Shown one piece after another: positions 27,380 to 36,850 of a DNA stretch of 58,445 bases; the first letter of the stretch is position 1; the number at the start of each line of letters is the position of its first letter. The DNA is from Aurantiochytrium sp. KH105 (lineage: Eukaryota > Sar > Bigyra > Thraustochytrida > Thraustochytriidae). Under the pieces are notes generated by a model that worked only from the letters and a program-made list of their open reading frames with translations, was not told where the DNA came from and did no database searches. The stretch covers positions 1 to 58,445 of the forward strand of contig BGKB01000257.1 in the NCBI GenBank assembly GCA_003116975.1, written 5' to 3'. Made by a program: the position numbers and the translations under genes.

Positions 27380-28705
27380 TCATTTTGCAGATTTTCGGTG
27401 AGCAGATTTTGCGTGCTGAGCTTTGGTGTACGCGTATAGGATTCCAGAAAGCAGCGAAATGGTAACAAAGACGGAGGACTTGAGGGTGAGCGGCGTTTTG
27501 AAGACGATAACGCCGAGAATGGAGAGTGGGATCTTATTCATGGAGCCGACCATGGAATAGGTGGTTGGCGAGGTCTGACGCACGCAATTGAAGGATGCCA
27601 AGCTAATCGCAAAGCCGATGCAGCCACTGAAAAGAACGACGCTCAGGAATGGAATGGTGAGGTAGGCACCGTAAATTTCAGAGGACGAGGTGAAAGCTGC
27701 AATATCACCAAAGGCAACCATGTCGAGCAAAAGAACAAGAGGAATGGAGAGAGAGCTGTTGTAGTACACTTTTCCAAAGCTGCTGAGATCCGTCCCCTTC
27801 ATGGCCTTGGGCATGTAGAGCACATAGCCCGCCGATACGAAGCAATTACAGATTGCCCAACTGATGCCGAGACGATCAACGGTGATGTCGTTGGCCGCAG
27901 CAAAAGCAGCGGCTGCCACCATGAGAACGAGACAAGCAATAATCCCGGGCGTGACGGTCTGACCGTACATGAGGTAATCGCCAAGCGTGACGATGATGTT
28001 TGTTGAATTCTTGAAGATGGTCATCATGGGCACGCTGAGGAGCTGTAGGCTGTAGAACCCCGTGAGAAGCATGCCGACAAAGAAAAAGTTGAGTGGGAAC
28101 CACCTGAGCGCCTTGCGAAGCTCGAAGTCCTCGAATTTGTACCAGCCAAGCGCTCGTGCGAGTCGAAGGAGGGAGAGTGAAATGAGATTTTGCGCGAGCA
28201 AAAGCACCATTTCGTACTTGAAATTAAAGGTCGAAAGGATGAGCTTGTTACCGATCACCATGGAGATGGAAGAGACAGAGTACAAAAGACACGAGGTGAT
28301 TGGGTAGTAGCGCTTGGACTTGGGCCGGTCCTTGGATGCAATGGTCGAGGACGCATCGCTGTGAAAGCTCTCTGATTCGCTGCCGCTCTCCGGATCCTCG
28401 ACTTTGACCGAGATGAGACTACTTTCAGCTCCGGCTCCAGCGCTCAAGGTTCGACTGCTTGACTTGCTGTGCTCGAATTTAGCTTTCTTGGCAAAGCTCC
28501 CGCCCGCGCCTGCAGAAGCAGGCGATTGCTTGTGGTGGTGCTGCAGAAGAAGCGGGTCCTCCTCGACATCACTTTGCGACGGCTTACGCTGGCGTTGCTG
28601 CAGCACGCCGCTACTTCTGGCGTTAGTATCGAGGCCGAGAGCGTCTCGCGCTCTACGCGCCACTTGCTGCGCGAGCGGGCTCTGTGCGAGCGCGTTTGTC
28701 CACAT
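27380..28705 (-). CDS. Golgi GDP-mannose transporter (VRG4/GMT-like)
   Basis: The product is 441 residues from ATG 28705, the first ATG in the frame. It is a drug/metabolite-superfamily nucleotide-sugar transporter that exchanges GDP-mannose for GMP across the Golgi membrane. A polar Ser-rich cytosolic N-terminus (1-130, longer than in yeast Vrg4) is followed by about ten hydrophobic helices (135-428). The two GDP-mannose recognition motifs are recognisable: YYNSSLSIP at 314-322 (FYNN-type) and GSMNKIP at 387-393 (GALNK-type). FKNSTNIIVTLGDYLMYGQ (231-249) matches the family's central helix. A CGAG-type repeat lies 27-52 bases upstream of the ATG. Another nucleotide sugar is possible but less likely given the NK motif. 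Confidence 0.9.
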   Translation of the reverse strand: MWTNALAQSPLAQQVARRARDALGLDTNARSSGVLQQRQRKPSQSDVEEDPLLLQHHHKQSPASAGAGGSFAKKAKFEHSKSSSRTLSAGAGAESSLISVKVEDPESGSESESFHSDASSTIASKDRPKSKRYYPITSCLLYSVSSISMVIGNKLILSTFNFKYEMVLLLAQNLISLSLLRLARALGWYKFEDFELRKALRWFPLNFFFVGMLLTGFYSLQLLSVPMMTIFKNSTNIIVTLGDYLMYGQTVTPGIIACLVLMVAAAAFAAANDITVDRLGISWAICNCFVSAGYVLYMPKAMKGTDLSSFGKVYYNSSLSIPLVLLLDMVAFGDIAAFTSSSEIYGAYLTIPFLSVVLFSGCIGFAISLASFNCVRQTSPTTYSMVGSMNKIPLSILGVIVFKTPLTLKSSVFVTISLLSGILYAYTKAQHAKSAHRKSAK

Positions 28706-29380
28706 GCCGTGCGTCAAGAGATTGAGTTTCAAGCGAGCGAGTGAGCGAGCGAGCAAGATTTCCGCAGCCACGCTGCCTGCCCGGCTTGGCGTTTGCCTTT
28801 CGTACTTCGCCCCGGCCCAGACTTGCGCTCGAGCTTGCTTGTGCGCGCGAGACAAGTGGCCTCCGAGGCTGCAGGCTCCCTCGCTAGCTGGCAACGTCGC
28901 GCTTTGTCAGATTGACCTCTGCGTGCATTTGTCAATGTCGGATCAACATCACCGGCTCATCGTCCATGCGGAAAACACAAATGTTGAAATTACAACGCCT
29001 ACAAGGCATTCATTCTCATGTGTTGGATTCTTTTATTATTTTAATTTTAATTTAATACTAATTCCGAGTCTCATGACTAGACAGTTTCTGCAGCGGGAAA
29101 TCTGCAACGTTGCGTTGTTTGTCGCCATGTCATCGTCCTCTGAGTGCTCCTTAAAGATCAAAGAAATAAAATAATGGACGCTCGCGAGAACAGAATGCTG
29201 CAAGGTTCTCTGGTCAGAAGAAGGAGAGAAAAAAGGAATTGGCTGCTGAGACGAGTGGGAGGGCTGCATTGAAGGATGAATGTATGCATATCGCGAGAGC
29301 AAGCAAACTCTCGGACCCAAGCATCGAGCAAGGAAAGAAGAAACCAAAGATATAAACAACGAAAACCAAAGTGCTCGACG
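28706..29380. other. Intergenic: transporter promoter and CEP295 3' region
   Basis: Holds the CGAG repeat (28732-28757), a GC-rich part up to about 28920 and an AT-rich stretch (29025-29060) next to the CEP295 downstream side. No gene seen. Confidence 0.6.
28732..28757. repeat. (CGAG)n run upstream of GDP-mannose transporter
   Basis: AGCGAGCGAGTGAGCGAGCG, 27-52 bases 5' of the minus-strand ATG at 28705. Confidence 0.9.
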
Positions 29381-32300
29381 TTAACGTTTACGAAAGAGAA
29401 CCTTGCGACGCTCTTCCTCCATCTTTCGCACGCGCTGTCGCCTTTCCTCGGCTTGACGACGCTGAGCTTCTTCTTGCTCGCGCTGACGAACTTCAGGAAG
29501 CTTGCGGAAAAGTCGAGCTGTTCGAGCGCGCTGCTCGCGAGGGTCCACAGCAACGCGCTGACCAAAGCTCGCTCGGGCAGGTCCGCGTGCAGATTCAGAG
29601 GTGTCTGACTCGGCGCGAGGTGGAGGTGGTTGCGAGGGCGGAGACTGACTCTTTCGACGCTGCGCATTTGCAGCTTCCTTGCGACGCGCTCGCTCTTGTG
29701 CCTCTGCAGCACGTCGCGCAGATCGCTCCTGAAAGGCACGCGAGCGAGCGTCATTGGACTCTGCTGGAGGATGAATATCTACCGCAAAAGCCACGGCGCC
29801 GGACGCGCTTTCGTGTTCTTCCTGGAGCAGGTCTGGCGTTGGCGGTTCCTCTTGGCGTCGTTGTCGCTCAAGATCGGCTCGCGTTGGACTTTGTGGCATT
29901 CTCACGAGCAACTCCTCTGCATTATCGCTCGCAAAATTCACCGCGAAGGCCTGAGGCGAGGGTCGCTTGGTTGGCTTGGGCGATGGCGGAGGCGAAGACA
30001 GGGAGTCACGCTCCTCGTTATTCTCTTCGAGGTCGCGTTTTGGCGATATTGCTCGATCTTTGGCATCATGATCATCATTTTGATCTTGGTTATTTCCCGC
30101 GTCCTTTTCACGTTCCAGACTGAGAGGAAGATGACTCGACAAAGGTACTGGGCTTTCAAGACTCTCCACGTCGAGCTCTTCCGTGACAGAGATGCCAAAG
30201 AGTTCCTCGTGAAAGGCCAGTGCAGAGTCATCTTTGATGTCACCGGCACTCTCGTCTTTTTCATCTTCGCTGGATGTGGCGGGTAGCGGGGGCGATGCCT
30301 CGAGATGAGGAGCTGTGAAATCAGAGAGTCCAAGATTGATATCAGCAGATGGGTCCAAGAGACTGCCAAAGGTGATTTCATTTGGAGACTCGCGAAGGGC
30401 TGCGGCGGCGCGAAGTTCCTCTCGTGCGGTTTTGAGCGCGCGCTGTACCTGTTCCAGAGAGTCGAGGCTGCTTTTGCTGGACTGCGCGGCAGTGGCGGTC
30501 GACGGCGGCGAATCCACGGTCACTTTCAAGTGGCGCGCTGGTGACGCATCAAGCTCTGTGTGGCTCGATGTTTCATTTCCTTCAAAGATTAAAAGACTCG
30601 CGTCTCTGTCGTCGTTTGGCGATTTGAGGCCCGCGTGAGCTGCGCGTTCAGCCGAGCGGAGACGTGCTTCGAGGTCATCAAATTTGGCATCCATTGTTGG
30701 CGACTGTAGCGCGCGATTTACTCTGGCCTCCGTGTCTGGTGGCGTCGTCATGTCTTGCGCTTTTTGAGCCGGGGTTCGATGAGCGGCCACGTCCGGAGAC
30801 GACGCAGAAGGGACACGAGCAGCACGAGCTGCAGATTGAATGCGAGCATCGAGGTCATCAAGTTTAGCATCCATTGTCGGTGTATGCAGCGCGCGATTTA
30901 CTCTGGCCTCCGTGTTTGGTGGCGTCGTCATGTCTTGCGCTTTTGGGGTCGGGGTTTGATGAGCTGCCACGTCCGGAGACGACGCAGGAGAAACACGAGC
31001 AGCACGAGCTGCAGATTGAATGCGAGCATCGAGGTCATCAAATCTAGCATCCATTGTCGGTGTCTGCAGCGCGCGATTCACTCTGGCCTCCGTGTTTGGT
31101 GGCGTCGTCATGCCTTGCGCTTTTTGAGCCGGGGTTCGATGAGCGGCCACGTCCGGAGACGACGCAGGAGAAACACGAGCAGCACGAGCTGCAGATTGAA
31201 TGCGAGCATCGAGGTTGTCGAATTTAGCATCCATTGTCGGTGTCTGCAGCGCGCGATTTACTCTGGCCTCCGTATTTGGTGGCGTTGGTTTTTGTGCAGA
31301 TTGCACTCCGGTTGAGGTCTCGCTGGCGACGGACTCTTCGGGAGTTGCCAGGACTTCTCGATCGTCTTGATTGACAGATTGAGCTGGAGGCACCTGACGC
31401 GGCGTCCCTCGCGATTGCGAGACAGGAGTGTTGGACGTCTCAAAGTATTGGGCGAGGTCAGCTGTGAAGGAAGCAAAGCGCTCATCGTCCTTCCATCCGT
31501 CATCCTCAACGATGAGATCCTCGACGTTGGCTTCTTGAGATACATGTGCCGGCGCAGAAGCGTCGGCCGCGGCCTGGACCGAATGATGGTCCTTGACAGA
31601 AGAAAAGATGCCTTTGTTGCTTGCCGAGGACGGCTCCAGATTGGCATGCTCTTCTTCTTGGTTATGGAGAGCAGTCTCAACTTGATGAATCCAATCAGTC
31701 AAGGCGGCCGAGTCTCTCCACGCATCATCGTGGACAATGAGGTCATCAACGTCGCCATCCTGCAGAGGACCGCGCGATTGTCCGAGACCGGCCGCAGTGG
31801 ATGGACGCGAGCTCGGAGAAAGAGGAAATTGGCGGAGCGAAGAGACTTCCGAGGATGCAACAGAAAATGACGCTTGCAAAGAATTTCGGGCAGGACGAGC
31901 CTCGAGATCTCTGAGAACGGAAATGGCGAGATCATTGAGAGCACCAGGGCGTTCGCCCGGCGCTCGACGAGGCTCCCAGGAACGATCCGATGATGTCGAG
32001 GATACAAAGGAAGCGTTGAGACCAACATGCTCGCGCGTGAGGTAGTCGGCAACAGACGAAACTCTGTCATTTTGGTCAGCGTCAAGGTCGTCGTCCTCGT
32101 CTTGATCGACGTCACTGTCATCACCGAGAAGGAAGCGCGTGAGTGACTGCTCGAGCTGCTCGCGCGTGGGAAATGAGGATGTTTGATTTCGAGCATGTTG
32201 CGCTGCGGCGTCTGCAGCTGCGCGCGCTGCTGCCGATGCCGCCGCAGCAGCTCGCGCGTGGAGGGAAAGGTCCGTAGACGACACGGAGGAAGACTCGCCG

Positions 32301-34481
32301 GTAGGAGAGGAGGAGGACGAGGTGACATTGCGCGGCACTCGAAACGGGCGCCCCTTGATGGCACTCTTGTCCACGTCATTGTCATCGTCGTCATCGTCTG
32401 TGGTGGTGGTGTCGGCACGACCGGATCGACGGTTGCCATTTGTGGAGGACGTGTAGTCGGTTGCGCTTCCCTCGAGAAAGGATTGACCCATTTTTAGAAT
32501 GGCCTGGACACTCTGGTTACCGCGCTTGCGTGCCTTTCGAGAAGCTTCGAGAAGAGTCCGCGTTTCCTCGTCAATTTCCTCCTCGCTATCACTATTTTCA
32601 TCTTCTTGAATTCCGCTAGAACGAGTCATGGAGTGTTGAGGTGGCGCAGTGGGAATGGCAATACTGGATACAGATTGATCTGCCGCAGCCGAGGTGTCGA
32701 AAGGGTCGTGAGCGTGCTGATTGAAAGCAGCAGGAGCAGGAGCAGCAGCAGCAGCATCACCACCAGCATCGGTGCTTTTAGACGGACGCAAATCGTGATG
32801 CGCAAGCCGCTCGCCTTCGTCGGCACCGATCGGGGAAGGCGGGGTCGTTTTTCCGGGCAGCTGGCTGAGCTTGTTCGGTGACTCGACGCGCGAGTCGTCC
32901 GCAGAGGTACTACTAGCCAAGAGATCTTGGTTGAGCTGTTCTGTCTCCGGAATGACATGAAGAATTTCTGGCTGAGGACGCGCAAACGTTGATGTCTGAT
33001 TGGCAAAGGTTGCCGACGGGGACGGTGAAGGTGCAGCCTGAACAAAGTTCTGCTCAAAGATGCGCTGCTGGAGCTTGCGCTTGTGGTCGTCGAGGGCAGC
33101 TCGTTTCTGCCATGAATTGCGAATCTTTTGCACAACGTCGCGCGAGTTTGAGGAGATTTCTTCCTTGCGAAGAGCATCGAGAGCGCCTTGTAGATTTTGT
33201 TGTTCCCTCACGGCCCGAACCTCATGCAAGGCCTTGCGACCGCGCTGGGCCGCGAGGGCTTCGTGTCCTGCCCTTTGGTAAGATTCATAAGCGAGGCGGT
33301 TCTGGATGTCCCTATTGAGTACAGTCGCGGCCTCGAAGGCGTCACGAGGAGTGGTGCGAGCGTTATCGAAATCGGCATCGGAGCTTGTTCCGGGGGCATC
33401 GCGTGCGTCATGAGATCGATTTTCTAGGGGAAGATTGTGAGCGGGGGCGTGTTGTGTGAGCGAGGCGTGGAAGCGAGTGGCGGCAAAGTCCTGGAGACGC
33501 GTGGCGACATTGGGCACGGTGGCTGAAATGTCAATGACGCGGTCACGACGGCGAGAAGCTGCGGCTTGGGCTGCCTCGGCGGCGGCCTGTGATGCAAGAG
33601 CACGCTGTCTGGCCTTTTCGATTGCGTGGGCATTACGTCTGGCCTTGGCACGATGTTCGTCCGAGATGTTTTCACGTACAAGACGGCGATGCTCTTCTTG
33701 AGCTTTGTGCACGAAAAAAGTTTGATGCGCCTTTTCCTGGCGTTGTGTGAGAAGTGCTGCTTTGTGGCGTGCATCCTCTTTGATGCGTGCGCGAGCGTGG
33801 AGTGCTTTTTTGCGAGCCTTTTCGGCTTGGGTTCGGGTTGCGTGCTGCTGGGCTTCGAGATGAGCATTTCCGATGGCCGCGAGAGAGTGTTTGTACTCTT
33901 GGGTGCAGCGTTGTATTTTCTCGCGTTGCTGGGCTTCCCATGCTTTGCGTCGACGTTCCTTTTCTTGTGCACGTTTGCGATCAATGTCTTCGATAAAGTT
34001 TTGCCGTCGAGCGATGGCGATGGTTTTTGCTTGCTCGCGGACCTGGATCAGGCGTAATTTTCTGCGTTTTTCAAAGTCTTCGCGGCGAAGGCGTTCAATT
34101 TCGCCCGAGCTTAGCGGCACGCCTCCGCGTCGACCTGTAGCGACTGGGTCGGCCCTGTTGACGCGCGCTACTTGGACGAGGTACTCTTCAACATCTGTGC
34201 CGTCACGTCAGTCAGTACATTGGTTGGCTCTACTATGAATTTGAAGCGCGCGCGACCCGTGAGAACGCAGCGTGCACTCGGCGTCGTTGTCGTTGTTGGT
34301 GTCCAGGCGCGACATGGATGGGTGTCGCCCGTTGCACATTGAAAACTGTCACGACACGGTGTGGCCGCAAGGCCGCGCGTGCGGCGAGGAACGTACCTTG
34401 GCTGCTACGGAAGTCAGCGCCGACGGCGCCGCGCGTTGCCCCCGCCTCTCCGAGGGGTGTCGCGCGTGAGGGCACAAGCAT
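29381..34481 (-). CDS. CEP295/Ana1-like centriole protein (two exons)
   Basis: The coding sequence is join(34397-34481, 29381-34134) on the minus strand, 1612 residues. CEP295/Ana1 converts centrioles to centrosomes and promotes centriole elongation. The N-terminal signature REDFEKRRKLRLIQVREQ (about 47-63) matches human CEP295 closely (E-D-Y-E-R-R-R-K-L-R-L-L-Q-V-R-E-Q), followed by basic Arg/Lys/Glu/Gln helices (to about 380). Exon 2 alone has no ATG start; the 28-residue exon 1 supplies one and the splice gives SSQGRRGGVPLSSGEIERL. The middle is disordered, Ser/Asp-rich, with four 60-residue repeats (about 979-1198). The C-terminus (LFRKLPEVRQREQEEAQ to the end) looks like an ALMS motif, as in CEP295 and ALMS1. 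Head and tail both match the family, so the call is strong. Confidence 0.87.
30626..31285 (-). repeat. Four tandem 180-bp coding repeats in CEP295
   Basis: Units start at 31285, 31105, 30925 and 30745 and run on the minus strand. Each encodes 60 residues opening TPPNTEARVNRALQTPTMDA, followed by a DDLDARIQSAARAARV helix and SPDVAAHRTPAQKAQ. The last unit diverges after its first half. There are several [ST]P sites per unit. Confidence 0.93.
34135..34396 (-). other. Intron 1 of CEP295, 262 nt
   Basis: The donor is CAAG|GTACGT (intron starts 34396), the acceptor CTACAG|GT (intron ends 34135), and a CTGAC branch-like sequence is present (minus strand, around 34210). The phase is exact: exon 1 leaves one base and exon 2 supplies two. 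It is the only way seen to give the CEP295 frame an ATG. Confidence 0.8.
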
Positions 34482-34953
34482 CGTCTCGCGCCCCTCGAAA
34501 GCAAATTGCGAGAGCTCGACCAGCGCGGAGCAACAACAAGGAAAGGGAAAAAAAATTCAAACACAACCACTTGAAAACAACCAACCAACGAAAGCAAGTC
34601 GAAAACAAACAACGAAAACGAACGAACAAGTGTATAGTAGATCGGTTGGGACAAAGTTTCTCGTCACGATCCGAGTAAGATGCTGCGAGCGAAGAGGACA
34701 AACGATGAGAAACAGCTCAAGGAGGAGGATAGTTCAGACCTGTGTTTGGTGCCAATCTCGACATGTCGTGAAGCGGCCAACAGAGGTTTTGCTTCAAAAG
34801 GCGCGATCTCAACATTCAGACAAACCGAGCATACATTCATACTTTTTCGATTCACATGATTGTGAACAGTGTGCGAGATTCCGGGCGAAAAGAACGTGTG
34901 CGACCGATTATTTCGCTTTGAATTTCCACCTTTTCGGTTTTACGTTTATTTCA

Positions 34954-35080
34954 TCCAAGGCTCGGTTTGTCTGTTTGTTTTAGGATAAACGCGGCAAGCT
35001 CAATCTGGCAAGTGTGCGATTTGTTTATCGAAGGAAAAGACAAACTCTGGCCGGATCGAGCAAATGAAGAGAACGCATTG
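34954..35080. repeat. Direct repeat, left copy
   Basis: Aligns with 35175-35309. Shared landmarks in order are CAAGGCT, TTTGTTT, ATAAACGC-GCAAGC, CAAGTGTGCG, GGAAAAGA, AACTCTGGCCG, AA-AACGCAT. Divergence is substantial, so the duplication is old. Confidence 0.85.
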
Positions 35081-35173
35081 CATTGCATATTGCATTGCAT
35101 ATTGCATTGGATATTGCATTGCATTGCATATTGCATTGCATATTGCATTGCATTGCATATTGCATTGCATTGA
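35074..35173. repeat. ATTGC-type satellite (GCATT / GCATATT units)
   Basis: About 100 bp built from GCATT pentamers and GCATATT heptamers in a higher-order alternation, between the two 130-bp direct repeats. Confidence 0.93.
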
Positions 35174-35174
35174 A

Positions 35175-35309
35175 TTCAAGGCTTGCTCTGTCCATTTGTT
35201 TCACAATAAACGCTGCAAGCGCAATGACAAGTGTGCGTTATATCCATGGAAAAGAGATGTAGGAACGCGGCGAACTCTGGCCGAGTCAAGTAATGAAATT
35301 CAACGCATG
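35175..35309. repeat. Direct repeat, right copy
   Basis: Second copy of the block at 34954-35080, ending AACGCATGG where the left copy ends AACGCATTG, that is where the left copy runs into the satellite. Confidence 0.85.
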
Positions 35310-36021
35310 GCGTCGCCAAGTCGAGCCCACACAACACTCCATGCGAACAAGATTTCTCCAAGGTCGACTTCGCCTGAATTCTCTCCTCTCTTTCAGAACG
35401 GAGCGGCTCATATCTGGCCCTGCTCTGCCACTCCCATCTCTGGGACATTCCTGCATCGATCGCTCCAAGCGTTCCGATGTCTCGCGGTTGGCCATGCGTC
35501 TTTAACGTTTCTACGTGCCAGGCATCCAAGCAAGCTTCTCATGCCCCGAGAGCCGCCCGTCAGTCAGTCCGTCCGTCCGTCTGTCCCTCTTTGGCTGTAA
35601 TAAACCTCACGCATGATCGCCCTGGGTGGCAGGGCCGACCATTGGACCGACCAAGTTGGCCCTCCAAGTCGTCTTGTTTGCTTCGTGACCACTCTGCAGC
35701 AGTCGTACGTACTACATACCGAACCCCGGCCGCTCGCTCGCTGCTGTTTCGCGACCGCCCATCGCTCCCACCTCGCCGCACTTGATTTCCCCATTCCCCC
35801 ATCATTCTGGCCTCGAGGCGTCATCCCAGGCTCGACGATGAGGCTCCGAAGCCAAGTTTAGCTTAGCCTTGAGCGCCACCTCCTGGCAGGCCGAGTCCCA
35901 CCCACGCCCGCGCGGCCCTCCAATCTCCGCCGTGCACGCCGAACGCATCCCGTCCTTGCCGTGCCGCTCCCCAGCGCCGTCAACGGAACGCAGCAGGCCT
36001 GCTCAGGCCCAGTTCGCCTTC

Positions 36022-36728
36022 GTTTGTTTGTTTGTTGTTTGTTTGTTTGTTTGTTTGTTTGTTTGTTTGTTTGTTTGTTTGTTTGTTTGTTTGTTTGTTT
36101 GTTTGTTTGTTTGTTTGTTTGTTTGTTTGTTTGTTTGTTTGTTTGTTTGTTTGTTTGTTTGTTTGTTTGTTTGTTTGTTTGTTTGTTTGTTTGTTTGTTT
36201 GTTTGTTTGTTTGTTTGTTTGTTTGTTTGTTTGTTTGTTTGTTTGTTTGTTTGTTTGTTTGTTTGTTTGTTTGTTTGTTTGTTTGTTTGTTTGTTTGTTT
36301 GTTTGTTTGTTTGTTTGTTTGTTTGTTTGTTTGTTTGTTTGTTTGTTTGTTTGTTTGTTTGTTTGTTTGTTTGTTTGTTTNNNNNNNNNNNNNNNNNNNN
36401 NNNNNGTTTGTTTGTTTGTTTGTTTGTTTGTTTGCTTTGTTTGTTTGTTTGTTTGTTTGTTTGTTTGTTTGTTTGTTTGTTTGTTTGTTTGTTTGTTTGT
36501 TTGTTTGTTTGTTTGTTTGTTTGTTTGTTTGTTTGTTTGTTTGTTTGTTTGTTTGTTTGTTTGTTTGTTTGTTTGTTTGTTTGTTTGTTTGTTTGTTTGT
36601 TTGTTTGTTTGTTTGTTTGTTTGTTTGTTTGTTTGTTTGTTTGTTTGTTTGTTTGTTTGTTTGTTTGTTTGTTTGTTTGTTTGTTTGTTTGTTTGTTTGT
36701 TTGTTTGTTTGTTTGTTTGTTTGTTTGT
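36022..36728. repeat. (TTTG)n satellite, about 0.7 kb with assembly gap
   Basis: Almost perfect TTTG units, with single slips near 36034 (GTTGTTT) and 36434 (GCTTTG). The true length is unknown because of the gap. The unit has no stop codon in any of six frames, which creates false open frames across 35858-37354. Confidence 0.98.
36381..36405. other. Assembly gap (25 N)
   Basis: A fixed-looking run of 25 N inside the (TTTG)n array; the size is probably a placeholder. Confidence 0.99.
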
Positions 36729-36740
36729 TGCAGCAGCTTG

Positions 36741-36850
36741 TTTTCGCTTTGCTTTTCGCTTTGCTTTTCGCTTTGCTTTTCGCTTTGCTTTTTGCTTTGC
36801 TTTCCGCTTTGCTTTGCTCCGCGAGTTGTTTTTTCTGCTTCGCTTCGCTT
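36741..36850. repeat. GCTTTTCGCTTT array
   Basis: About eight 11-12 bp units of CGCTTTGCTTTT with drift (CCGCTTTGC, TTCGCTTCG), immediately after the TTTG satellite. Confidence 0.9.

Larger units (their letters stand above)
34482..36021. other. Gene-free region, part 1: duplicated block and short repeats
   Basis: Upstream of CEP295. Contains an AAAC/CAAC/GAAC-rich patch (34560-34632), a duplicated 130-bp block with an ATTGC array between copies (34954-35309) and CCGT/CAGT runs near 35560-35585. No coding sequence found. Confidence 0.65.

Noticed and set aside
28404..29174. 256-residue plus-strand frame
   Set aside because: Antisense to the GDP-mannose transporter start and extends into an AT-rich spacer; no protein pattern.
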